Below are positions 1 through 8,100 of a stretch of DNA of 13,009 bases, piece after piece (the first letter of the stretch is position 1; each line of letters opens with the position of its first letter). Made by a program: the position numbers and the translations under genes. Source of the stretch: Chitinophagaceae bacterium (GTDB lineage: Bacteria; Bacteroidota; Bacteroidia; Chitinophagales; Chitinophagaceae). Location: the NCBI GenBank assembly GCA_003526435.1, contig DPWF01000397.1, positions 12,330 through 25,338 on the forward strand, given 5' to 3'. The notes below the pieces were generated by a model. It was not told where the DNA came from. It ran no database searches and saw nothing but the letters and a program-made list of their open reading frames with translations.

Positions 1-2313
1 GATGCTGAAGGAAATATTACGGTGAACGGTAAAAAAGTTAATCGTATTATGGTGGATGGAAAAGATTTCTTTGGCGGCGATCCCAAAATGGCCACACGAA
101 ATCTACCCGCTAACCTCATCGATAAAGTTCAGGTGTCTGATGATAAAGATGAACTCGACCTCAATCCGGATAAAGCAAAAGCTGATGTGGGTCAGGTTAT
201 CAACTTAAAACTGAAAAAAGCCATTAAGCAGGGCCTGTTTGGTAAAGCTTACGCAGGTAAAGCCGATGGCAACCGCTATGAAGCAGGTGGTATTCTAAAT
301 ATGTTTCGCGATACTTTGCAGATAAGTGTATTGGGTTTTAGCAATAACCTAAACAAGGCGGGCTTTGGTTTTAATGATATCCGTTCGCTGGGAGGGTTTG
401 ACAGAAGCGGTATCAATTCTATATCCATCAACGGTAACGGTGGTCTCAATGTAAATGGAATTTCTTTTGGCGGAACAGGACAAGGCATACAGCAATCGGG
501 TGGTATTGGGTTTAACCTGAATAACGAATTTAAAAAAGGGCTTACCCTCAATACACAATATTTCTACGGCAGATCACGTAATGATATTGCAGAACTGGAA
601 AACCGGCAGCAGTTTTTAGGTGACACTATTTTAACCAGCCGTTCCAACAGATCGGAAGTAATGAATTCAAAAAGTCATCGTCTCGGCTTTGGTCTCCGCT
701 GGAAGATTGATACTACCTCACGAATGGAATTCAGACCCACTTTAACCATAGCTAACAATAACAGCAGTCGTCTTACCAATATTACAACCAATAGCAGTGA
801 AGATGGTCCACTGAATGCAAGTGATAATCTTCAGTCTGTAAAAGGCAGAGATATTGGGTATAACCATTCATTGAGTTACTTTAAAAATTTCAGGAAAAAG
901 GGAAGAACATTTAATATGTTCAACAGTGTTAACCTGAATAATACCAATACAGACCAGTTTAACAATGTACTCAATACTTTCTTCCCCACAGGAAGTAGTA
1001 ATATTGATCAGTTGCGTGACCAGGAGAGGGCTAACTTTTCAACCAGTACCAATATGAATTTTGCTGAACCACTCAGCAAGGATATTACACTGCGTTTAGG
1101 ATACTCCATGACATTCTTTGAAAACAAAGACGCATTGGCTACTTATAATAAAGATGCAGGTAGTGGAAAGTATGACCAGATTAACGCATTGCTCACCAAT
1201 CACCTGGAAAGAACAAGCTGGAGAAATAATTTATCAGGCGGGTTAAATTTTCGATACAAAAAACTGAGTATTACCACCACCGTTAATTTTTTATGGCTCG
1301 ACCTTAATAACCGGTATGTATCTATTGGTCAGAAACTCGATCAGCATTTTAATTATATCATTCCAAGTGCCAATATCAGTTGGAGAGAGTTTAACCTGAG
1401 TTATAATGCCAACGTGAATCCACCCGGTATTAGCGATATACAGCCGGTGGCCGATAATACAAATCCATTATACATCAATAAAGGAAATCCCAATCTGAAA
1501 CCCGCAAAGTCGCATGGATTTAACCTGAACTTCTTTAAGAATGTTACACAGAAGCAAATGTTTATCAGTGCATATCTGGGTGGAAATATCAGTAACAATG
1601 GTGTGGTAAGAAGCCGTGAAATTGCAGCCAATGGTGTGCAAACTACGATGCCGGTGAATGCAGATGGTATCCATAATTTTTATACCAACTTTTATTTCAA
1701 TAAACAACACAAGTTGAATAAAACTTTTTCGGTGAACTATGGTGCCGGATATAACTTAAACTATACCAGAAACTTCCTGATCATCAACTCGAAAAAAAGC
1801 TATGTAAAGAATATAGATTTCAACCCATATATACGTACCGGTATTAACTGGAACGATAAGATTGAATGGAACATTACATACAACAGAGGCGTAAATAATG
1901 CTTACTATGAAAGCAATGAATTTCGTGACCTGCGCGTAGAGCGTCAGAGTATTAATACAGATCTGGTTGTGCGTTTGCCCAAAAGATTTGTATGGGAGAT
2001 GACACTTGATCACCGCTATAATTCACAGGTAGCGCAAGGTGTACAAAAAACAGTGGCATTGCTGAATGCCGGACTTACTTACCTGTTTATGAAAGATGAT
2101 AAGGGTCAATTAAAGTTTTCGGTATCTGATTTGTTGAACCAGAATAGGTCGGTATTCCGTTTTTCTGCGGAGAACTATATTACAGACAGACAGGTTAATG
2201 TATTACAAAGATACTTTATGCTCACTTTCACTTATAATATCCGCAGCTTTGGAGCCGCGGGTAAAGGTGCCGGTGGCAAGGTGGGAGGAAGACAAAGCCT
2301 ATTCTTCTTCTAA
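1..2313 (+). CDS. Outer-membrane beta-barrel protein, TonB-receptor-like (5' end outside window)
   Basis: 770 residues are visible. The frame is open from base 1 (DAEGNITVNGKK...), so the gene starts upstream; the GTG at 22 is only the first possible internal start. The visible N-terminus resembles the end of a TonB-receptor plug domain (VDGKDFFGGDP, then LPANLIDKVQV). The rest is long runs of alternating polar/aromatic beta-strands rich in Asn, as in the Bacteroidota outer-membrane beta-barrel family (OMP_b-brl_3-like). These proteins usually carry an N-terminal signal peptide and a carboxypeptidase-regulatory-like domain, both of which would lie outside the window. The last barrel strand (about YFMLTFTYNIRSF) is followed by a Gly/Lys-rich tail ending in SLFFF. 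The likely role is an outer-membrane receptor or transporter; the substrate cannot be read from the sequence. No SusD partner follows; the next gene is convergent. The family call is firm, the specific function unknown. Confidence 0.88.
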   Translation, partial: DAEGNITVNGKKVNRIMVDGKDFFGGDPKMATRNLPANLIDKVQVSDDKDELDLNPDKAKADVGQVINLKLKKAIKQGLFGKAYAGKADGNRYEAGGILNMFRDTLQISVLGFSNNLNKAGFGFNDIRSLGGFDRSGINSISINGNGGLNVNGISFGGTGQGIQQSGGIGFNLNNEFKKGLTLNTQYFYGRSRNDIAELENRQQFLGDTILTSRSNRSEVMNSKSHRLGFGLRWKIDTTSRMEFRPTLTIANNNSSRLTNITTNSSEDGPLNASDNLQSVKGRDIGYNHSLSYFKNFRKKGRTFNMFNSVNLNNTNTDQFNNVLNTFFPTGSSNIDQLRDQERANFSTSTNMNFAEPLSKDITLRLGYSMTFFENKDALATYNKDAGSGKYDQINALLTNHLERTSWRNNLSGGLNFRYKKLSITTTVNFLWLDLNNRYVSIGQKLDQHFNYIIPSANISWREFNLSYNANVNPPGISDIQPVADNTNPLYINKGNPNLKPAKSHGFNLNFFKNVTQKQMFISAYLGGNISNNGVVRSREIAANGVQTTMPVNADGIHNFYTNFYFNKQHKLNKTFSVNYGAGYNLNYTRNFLIINSKKSYVKNIDFNPYIRTGINWNDKIEWNITYNRGVNNAYYESNEFRDLRVERQSINTDLVVRLPKRFVWEMTLDHRYNSQVAQGVQKTVALLNAGLTYLFMKDDKGQLKFSVSDLLNQNRSVFRFSAENYITDRQVNVLQRYFMLTFTYNIRSFGAAGKGAGGKVGGRQSLFFF

Positions 2314-2315
2314 CC

Positions 2316-2353
2316 TATTCTCAGCGCCGGATTTAAATCCGGCGCTGAGAATA
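2316..2353. terminator. Perfect 38-bp palindrome between convergent genes, probable bidirectional terminator
   Basis: The arms are 2316-2334 and 2335-2353, exact reverse complements with no spacer; the core arm is ATTCTCAGCGCCGGATTT. It starts 3 nt after the stop of the barrel gene and ends 8 nt before the stop codon of the convergent minus-strand gene, so either transcript would fold into a strong GC-rich hairpin. No long U-tract directly follows on either strand; on the + strand an ATATTTTT run comes about 10 nt later. A shared terminator fits the position. A REP-like mobile palindrome is the alternative. Confidence 0.7.
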
Positions 2354-2361
2354 AATCATGA

Positions 2362-3138
2362 TTAATATTTTTCGATTACACCTAAGCCGAAGAGAGCGAA
2401 GTCGTATTTCACCGGGTCATCTGCATCCAGTTCACGGAGATAAGCAGTGAGTTCTAAAGCGGCCTGCCAATCCATCTGTTTGCGGTCTAATAATTGAAAA
2501 CGTTTGGCTACTCTGGCTACATGTTCGTCAATTGGACAAATAAGTTCCGATGGTTTTATCTTCTTCCAGATACCAAAGTCAACACCGGTTTTATCGTTTC
2601 TTACCATCCATCGCAAAAACATATTCAGTCTTTTGCAGGAGGAGTTTTTGTATGGAGTGGCAATATGTTTCCTGGTTCGGGGTGGTGCATCGGGTAATGA
2701 GAAAAAATAATTGTGAAAATGCGTAAGCCTTATCTCCATATCGTTGGTTCCCGACAGTGTAAAAGCCTCCTCTAATGAATCATGTTCACTATAATGAAAT
2801 TTCAGGAAAGCAACAAAATATAAAAGATCTGTTGCATTGAATGTTCTGTGTTTAAAATGAAGTAATTGCCGCAGATCTTTATCGGTATGCTGCAAGCAGA
2901 ATTGATGAGGTTGATGGTTCATCAACGCCATCAACTCAAGCGATTTTTGTATGATGGTAGTTCTGTTACCCCAGGCAAAAATAGACGCAAAGAACCCGGC
3001 AATTTCAATATCCTGTTTTTTTGAGAAGCGATGCGGCACACAGATCGGATCTTCCTTTATAAAGGAGGGCTGGTTGTATTGCTCCACTTTTCCATCAAAA
3101 AAATTCTTTAGCGAGTCTGCGCTACTGGCTTTCATCAT
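2362..3138 (-). CDS. TIGR02757 / DUF2400 family protein
   Basis: 258 residues, matching the full length I expect for this Bacteroidota/Spirochaete-type family. Visible conserved blocks are: DPICVPHRFSKKQDIEIAGF with ASIFAWG (about 30-57); KRLNMFLRWMVR (169-180); CPIDEHVARVA (201-211); and the C-terminal DPVKYDFALFGLG (241-253). There is no signal peptide or membrane segment, so it should be cytoplasmic. The alternation of helical blocks with the P-x-D-x-H motif followed by an LR-x-x-D-x-x-DPVK ending is reminiscent of helix-hairpin-helix DNA-glycosylase-like folds, but this is only an impression; the biochemical function is not established to my knowledge. The start is one of two adjacent ATG codons (3138 or 3135). 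It is the last gene of the AIM24 / RibD-C-like / TIGR02757 run, 44 nt after the previous stop. Confidence 0.88.
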   Translation of the reverse strand: MMKASSADSLKNFFDGKVEQYNQPSFIKEDPICVPHRFSKKQDIEIAGFFASIFAWGNRTTIIQKSLELMALMNHQPHQFCLQHTDKDLRQLLHFKHRTFNATDLLYFVAFLKFHYSEHDSLEEAFTLSGTNDMEIRLTHFHNYFFSLPDAPPRTRKHIATPYKNSSCKRLNMFLRWMVRNDKTGVDFGIWKKIKPSELICPIDEHVARVAKRFQLLDRKQMDWQAALELTAYLRELDADDPVKYDFALFGLGVIEKY

Positions 3139-3182
3139 TTATCAAAATAAGCACAATTTAACCTGAACGATTAATGGTTTTA

Positions 3183-3722
3183 TTATGCGGGCTTGCTTTT
3201 TTCATAAGTTAACTGAACAAGACCAGATGGAAATGATTTTGATTGAACGAGCTGCATCTGTTGCTCTGGCCTGCCGTTATTAAACAGTTGAATGCCATCT
3301 CCTAATAAATGTGGTATAAACGATATCGTCAACCTGTCAATCAAACCTTCTTCTAATAAAGAATGAATAACCTGAGCGCCCCCATCTACAAAAATATCTG
3401 TACCTGTCTGTTGCTGTAAATATGTGATGAGCTCTGCAGGCGAATTGTTCCAGAAACTTACATGTTGGTCACTGCCTGTTCTTGTTCCAGAGATTACATA
3501 ACATTTTCTTTCTGCATGTGGAAATGGCACTCCAAACCCCAATACCTTATCGTAGGTTTTTCTACCCAGTATAACAGTATCTACTGTTTGTATAAAATCA
3601 TTATAGCCATAATCTTCTCCAGGTACTTCTACCAGACTTAAAAAATCGAGATTTTCATTTTTGCCGGCGATATACCCATCAATACTACATGCAATAAATA
3701 CTACTACTCTTCTTTGGTTCAT
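3183..3722 (-). CDS. Dihydrofolate reductase family protein (RibD C-terminal-like domain)
   Basis: 179 residues, one RibD_C/DHFR-like Rossmann-type domain. It has the N-terminal strand and loop VVVFIACSIDGYIAG (6-20), with the SIDGYIA signature seen in YwjB/YyaP-like proteins. Also present are VILGRKTYDKV (50-60), the nucleotide-binding-type DIFVDGGAQVIHSLL (109-123) and the conserved IDRLTISFIPHLLGDGIQLF (128-147). The likely activity is an NAD(P)H-dependent reductase of unknown substrate. It lacks the deaminase half of bifunctional RibD, so it is not a complete riboflavin enzyme. There is no signal peptide. It sits 33 nt after the AIM24 gene and 44 nt before the TIGR02757 gene on the same strand, compatible with one transcript. 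The family assignment is secure, the physiological role open. Confidence 0.9.
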   Translation of the reverse strand: MNQRRVVVFIACSIDGYIAGKNENLDFLSLVEVPGEDYGYNDFIQTVDTVILGRKTYDKVLGFGVPFPHAERKCYVISGTRTGSDQHVSFWNNSPAELITYLQQQTGTDIFVDGGAQVIHSLLEEGLIDRLTISFIPHLLGDGIQLFNNGRPEQQMQLVQSKSFPSGLVQLTYEKSKPA

Positions 3723-3755
3723 ATATAATCTTCTATATTTAGTTCATTCTTTCTT

Positions 3756-4550
3756 TTATCTCCATCCATCACCATCCAGAATATTTCCAATGCCACCTAG
3801 AATACTTCCTTCCTCTTTTCTGTTGTATGTACCATACGCAAGAATACGTCCGGCCAATCTACTGATGGGCAGGGTTTGAATCCATACAATGCCGGGGCCA
3901 CGCAGTGTGGCAAAAAATAAACCTTCACCGCCAAAAATGGTGTTTTTAATGCCGCCTACAAATTGTATATCATAGTCGATAGTAGAAGTAAAACCTACAA
4001 TACAACCTGTATCTACTTTCAGCATTTCACCGGGTTGTAATTGTTTTTGTATCACGTGACCGCAGGCATGCAGGAAACACATACCATCACCTTCCAGTTT
4101 CTCCATAATGAAACCTTCACCACCAAATAAACCTGTGCCCAGTTTACGCTGAAACTCCAGTCCAACACTTACACCTTTGGCGGCGCAGAGAAAGGCATCT
4201 TTCTGGCAAATCACTTTGTTCTGGAAACGGGAAAGATCAATGGGAATAATTTTGCCCGGATAAGGGGAAGCAAAACTTACAGTTTTAATACCACCTGTAA
4301 CATTGGTAAAAGCGGTCATAAATAAGTTTTCACCTACCAATACACGCTTACCGGCATTGAGTAATTTTCCGAGCAGACCACCCTGCTGTTTGCTGCCGTC
4401 GCCAAATAAGGTTTCCATCTGAATACCGTCTTCCATCATCATAAATGCACCTGGTTCGGCAATGGCCGTTTCATTCGGGTCAAGTTCCACTTCCACATAC
4501 TGCATCTCTTCCCCGTAAATCTTATAATCTATTTCATGGTTTTGTTTCAT
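3756..4550 (-). CDS. TIGR00266 / AIM24 family protein
   Basis: 264 residues. The family pattern is clear: an early AEPGAFMMM block (about 31-39), GKRVLVGENLFMTAFTN near residue 70, then a Gly-rich beta-solenoid-like region. That region includes GTGLFGGEGF, KLEGDGMCFLHACG, LQPGEMLKVDTGCIVGFT, NTIFGGEGLFFATL and GPGIVWIQTLP. Repeated Gly-Glu-Gly turns are typical of this double-stranded beta-helix-like fold, related to mitochondrial AIM24. There is no signal sequence. The molecular role of bacterial members is not well defined. It is the first gene of the minus-strand trio. Its start lies only 51 nt downstream of the outer edge of the GxxExxY element, so the element sits where a promoter would be expected. 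I see no strong TAnnTTTG box in the 51 nt (nearest: TAATTTTT, one mismatch). Confidence 0.92.
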   Translation of the reverse strand: MKQNHEIDYKIYGEEMQYVEVELDPNETAIAEPGAFMMMEDGIQMETLFGDGSKQQGGLLGKLLNAGKRVLVGENLFMTAFTNVTGGIKTVSFASPYPGKIIPIDLSRFQNKVICQKDAFLCAAKGVSVGLEFQRKLGTGLFGGEGFIMEKLEGDGMCFLHACGHVIQKQLQPGEMLKVDTGCIVGFTSTIDYDIQFVGGIKNTIFGGEGLFFATLRGPGIVWIQTLPISRLAGRILAYGTYNRKEEGSILGGIGNILDGDGWR

Positions 4551-4601
4551 TGAAAAGTATTTTAAAAATTAGTAGTTCATTTCACCCTAATATTACATTC
4601 A

Positions 4602-4633
4602 TTCTGTGTATTTCTGTGCCTTCAGTGGCAATT
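4602..4633 (+). repeat. Left inverted repeat of the GxxExxY unit
   Basis: A 32-nt sequence beginning TTCTGTGTAT and ending AGTGGCAATT. It is the reverse complement of 5032-5063 with one difference (T at 4612). It begins 5 nt beyond the stop codon of the GxxExxY gene. Inside it the word TCTGTG recurs at a 10-nt step and is followed by the related CAGTGG another 10 nt on. Confidence 0.9.
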
Positions 4634-4638
4634 CATGC

Positions 4639-5028
4639 TTATAAAACTACTCTCTTAATCCCCAATCTATCTTCCCCAAAATTAATAATCAACCCAACCT
4701 TACACCCCGAAACCCGTAAATAATTAATTATCTGTTTGTATTGTTCATCTGCAATTCCATTTTGAGCCTTCACTTCTAATATAATCTGATCGAAAACAAC
4801 AAAGTCAGCAAAATATTTATGTGGAAGAATTGTTTTTTTATATTCAATCACATATTGCTTTTCGCGTGAATAGGGAATATTTCTATTTCTAAGCTCGTAT
4901 TCGATAGCATCTTTATACACGATTTCAAGAAAACCTTTGCCAAGAATTCGATGAACTTCTATACAGATAGATAGAAGTTGACTGGTCTCCTTTTGTAATG
5001 GATATTCTGTGTTATTGTATTGATTCAT
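4639..5028 (-). CDS. GxxExxY protein (PD-(D/E)XK nuclease-like)
   Basis: 129 residues from the ATG at 5028, the usual size for this family. The naming motif is present as GFLEIVY (32-38). It is followed by the putative nuclease core: E35 in that motif, D75 in YFADFVV, and E85-x-K87 in ILEVKAQ. This is the D...ExK arrangement of PD-(D/E)XK folds to which the family (PDDEXK_3-like) has been assigned. The C-terminal signature QYKQIINYLRVSG...VGLIINFG...KRVVL is intact, so nothing suggests decay. Function of the family is not established to my knowledge; nuclease activity is inferred. The frame stays open 37 codons upstream, but that stretch reads through the efflux-operon terminator and the right inverted repeat, so the start at 5028 is preferred. 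No clear Shine-Dalgarno is visible; the inverted repeat itself occupies the ribosome-binding region. A weak TATCTCTG (-7-like, one mismatch) lies inside the repeat. Confidence 0.88.
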   Translation of the reverse strand: MNQYNNTEYPLQKETSQLLSICIEVHRILGKGFLEIVYKDAIEYELRNRNIPYSREKQYVIEYKKTILPHKYFADFVVFDQIILEVKAQNGIADEQYKQIINYLRVSGCKVGLIINFGEDRLGIKRVVL

Positions 5029-5031
5029 ATT

Positions 5032-5063
5032 AATTGCCACTGAAGGCACAGAGATACACAGAA
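5032..5063 (-). repeat. Right inverted repeat of the GxxExxY unit
   Basis: A 32-nt partner of 4602-4633 with 31/32 identity. Its inner edge is 3 nt upstream of the GxxExxY start codon, and its outer edge lies 19 nt from the U-tract of the efflux-operon terminator. Confidence 0.9.
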
Positions 5064-5082
5064 AAGAGAGCGTATTTCCCGC

Positions 5083-5114
5083 AAAAAAGAGCCGCCCCTG
5101 AGAACAAGGGCGGC
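5083..5114 (-). terminator. Intrinsic terminator of the efflux operon
   Basis: On the minus strand a perfect 7-bp GC stem (GCCGCCC / GGGCGGC, 5114-5108 and 5097-5091) encloses a 10-nt loop. It is followed by TCTTTTTT (5090-5083). It begins 38 nt after the stop codon of the RND pump gene, the normal position for a Rho-independent terminator. It separates the pump operon from the GxxExxY unit, which therefore should not be transcribed by simple readthrough. Confidence 0.9.
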
Positions 5115-5152
5115 GTTGTGGATTATTACCAAAAACCAACTGTACACTATGT

Positions 5153-8100
5153 TTAGAACCAGCTTCCTGTAAATGCCTGATTCACGGTTGTTACATTTTT
5201 TAAACGTTTTTCACGTTTTTTTCTTGCGATCCTGTTTCTGATCAGAGTTGCTACCATTAGTAATAAGAAGATGATCGTTAATGGAGGTATACCCATAAAG
5301 CTGATCCATTTGCCTCCAAACATTCGGCGCATGGGTCTGCGTAAACGCTCTGCAATCAAATACATCGCCGGTACAATAATCAGTGTCATGAAGAAAGCAA
5401 AGGCAAGACCAAAGATGATGGTCCAGCTCAAAGGCTTCCAGAACACTACGTTATCACCCCCAAAGAATATTTTTGGATTGAGTTCAGAAAACAGGGTGAT
5501 AAAGTTGATATTGAAACCAACCGCAATTGGTATAAAGGCTAGGATGGCTGCAAGTGCCGTTAACAATACAGGGATGATACGTGTTTTACCCGCTTCAATC
5601 ACTGCTTCTTTTGTCTTCATGCCCCTTGCTCTCAGTTCATCAGCAAACTCAATTACGAGGATACCATTCTTCACCACGATACCTGCCAGACCCACAATAC
5701 CCAATCCTGTCATCAATACCGATACTTCCATACCTGTAATACTGAATCCGAGGAACACACCGATCACGCTGAAGATAATCTCCGTTAAGATGATGACTGG
5801 TTTGCTTACACTGTTAAACTGTAATACAAGGATTAGCAGAATCAAACCAAGTGCAATCAATAAAGCATTGAATAAGAAGGCCCCTGTTTCAGCCTGTTGC
5901 TCGCCTTCACCGGTTTGTTTAACAGTAACACCATCAGGTAAGCCTTTGAAATTGCCAATATGTTTAGCCAGCTCTGCATTTACTGCAGTAGCATTGTACC
6001 CTTCAGTGGTTAACACGTTAGAGCGAAGTGTAATCAATCGCTTCTGGTTCTTTCTCTTCACGCTGCCCAAAGTACTGGTAGGTTCAACTTTTACAAGTGC
6101 ACTGATCGGTATATGTTTTACTGCGCCTCCTGCTGCCATATCACGGAAAGAGATACGCATATTCAACAGGTCAGTTAAACTCTTACGTTGCATTTCATTG
6201 TTACGCAGTTGAATCTTGTATTCTTCTTTTCCTTCTTTAACTTTTGAAACCTCTCTTCCGAATAAGGCTGTACGTATTTCCATACCGATCTGTGCAGTAG
6301 ATACACCTTCAATCAGGGCACGTTGTCTGTCGACAATCAGTGTGATCTCAGGATTTTTGAGATCAACATCCATCTTCAGTTCTTCCACGCCTGCAACCTG
6401 GATAGAATCGAGGTAATTTTTGAGTGAAGTGGCGCCTTTGATCATCGCATCAAAATCTTCACTGGCAATTTCAATATTGATGGGAGGATCGGTGGGAGGC
6501 CCGCCGCTTTCCTGGTCAACACTGATCTCCGCACCAGGAATACCTTTCATCGATGCACGGATCTGATCAAGGAAAGGTCTGGTAGAAATACCATGTCTTT
6601 TCTCAAATTCAACAAATGAAATCTGTATTCTTCCGAGTTCGCTTCGTGTACTTCTGTCGCCAGCGGTAGGATCACCTGCACCAACGGCCACGTTACTTAT
6701 AATACTTTCTACAATCGGGTTCTGTTTACCATTCTCCGTACCCAGAATTTTGTTGACACGACCTTCCAATACTTTCGTTACAGAATCTGTAAACTCTACG
6801 TTGGTACCTACAGGTAATTTCAGGTAAACAAATATCTGGTTAGGATCTCCTTTAGGGAAGAAAGCAACCGGAATACGTCCGCTACCCACTGATGACACGA
6901 AAATAAAAAGTGAGATAAAGAACAGTGCAATGGTGCCCAATAATAAATGTACCGGTCTCCATCCGTTCAATGCCCAACGTAAAAGACTCTCATAATGACT
7001 CATGATCCAGGGCAATGCCTTGTTCTGGAAATTGTGAATCGCATCATCCAGTACATAACGGTTGAACACAACCAGTATCATGAAGAACAATAATAAGTTA
7101 CCCCAGAAAGTAGCACCCATAATATCCAGCAGTATGCCGAGTACAATAGCAATCCAGAAACCTTTCTTTTTAAAGATGGCATTCTTCGCTTCCTTTTCTT
7201 CGCCTTCAGGATGGTTCATGAAATCAACCGCGAATATGGGGTTCATAATAAATGCTACCACCAGCGAAGCTGCAAGTGTAAAAATGAGCATGGTGGGCAG
7301 GTAAACCATGAACTTACCAATGATACCCGGCCAGAATAAAAGCGGGAAGAATGGTGCCAGTGTGGTGAGGGTACCCGCCAGAACAGGAATAAACACTTCA
7401 CCAGCAGCAACCCTTGCAGAGAATGCAGTAGTGAGTTTTCCTTTTCCTTCAATAAATATCCTGTGTGTATTTTCAATTACTACAATTGCATCATCCACAA
7501 TAATACCCAGGCCGAATAACAGGGCAAAGAGAACGATAAAGTTGAGTGTAACATGTGTTCCCACAATGAGGTCTGCACCCGGTAAGAATACAAATGCAAC
7601 GAACATACTCAGTGGTACAGACAATGCCACGAAGAAGGCATTTACTACACCCATAAAGAACATCAATACAATCAACACCAGGACGAAACCAATTACAATC
7701 GAGTTAACCAGTTCATTAAAAGAAGTTCTGGTCTGTATACTCTGATCACCGGTAATTACCGCTTTCATGTCGGTAGGGTAAATCACACTTTTTCCTTCTT
7801 CTACAATTTTCTTTACGCCATCACTTGTTTCAATCAGGTTCTCGCCACTTCTTTTAATGATGTTCAGTGTAACCACATTTTTACCATCTAAACGCGCATA
7901 ACTTTCTTTCTCCTTGATGGTATCAATTACATGGGCAATATCTTTCAGATAAATTGGTGCACCGTTGCTGTTTCTTACAATGATCTGCTGGATATCGAAA
8001 GCGGTTTTCAACTGTCCCTTCAACTGAAGGTTACGTTTCATGTTACCTACTTCCAGCAAACCACCGGAAATATCTACGTTCTCACGTTGAACGGCTGCTG

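Larger units (their letters stand above)
4602..5063 (-). mobile_element. Candidate mobile unit: GxxExxY gene enclosed by 32-bp terminal inverted repeats
   Basis: Seen directly: 4602-4633 and 5032-5063 are inverted repeats matching at 31 of 32 positions (only 4612/5053 differ). The 398 nt between them hold a 390-nt gene, with 3 nt between the right repeat and the ATG and 5 nt between the stop and the left repeat. The unit sits between the terminator of the efflux operon and the AIM24 gene, and the functional genes on both sides are intact. I found no convincing target-site duplication at the outer edges and no transposase. Mobility is therefore inference; it could be a non-autonomous element, a homing-like cassette or an ancient insertion. 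Confidence 0.55.

Noticed and set aside
22..24. GTG at 22 as the true start of the outer-membrane barrel protein
   Set aside because: The frame is open to base 1 with family-like sequence, and a signal peptide and most of the plug domain are missing, so the gene begins before the window.
4590..5075. Target-site duplication flanking the GxxExxY unit
   Set aside because: The bases just outside the two inverted repeats (ending TTACATTCA on the left, starting AAGAGAGCG on the right) share no direct repeat.
5029..5139. Upstream start (ATG at 5139) for the GxxExxY gene, giving 166 residues
   Set aside because: The added 37 codons cover the efflux-operon terminator stem and the right inverted repeat; the family's usual length is matched by the start at 5028.
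5271..6212. 313-codon + strand reading frame opposite the RND pump gene
   Set aside because: It is a shadow of the pump gene on the other strand: the minus strand has an unambiguous RND protein with intact motifs, and the + frame shows no recognisable domain. The same applies to the + frames at 7308-7745 and 7931-8395.
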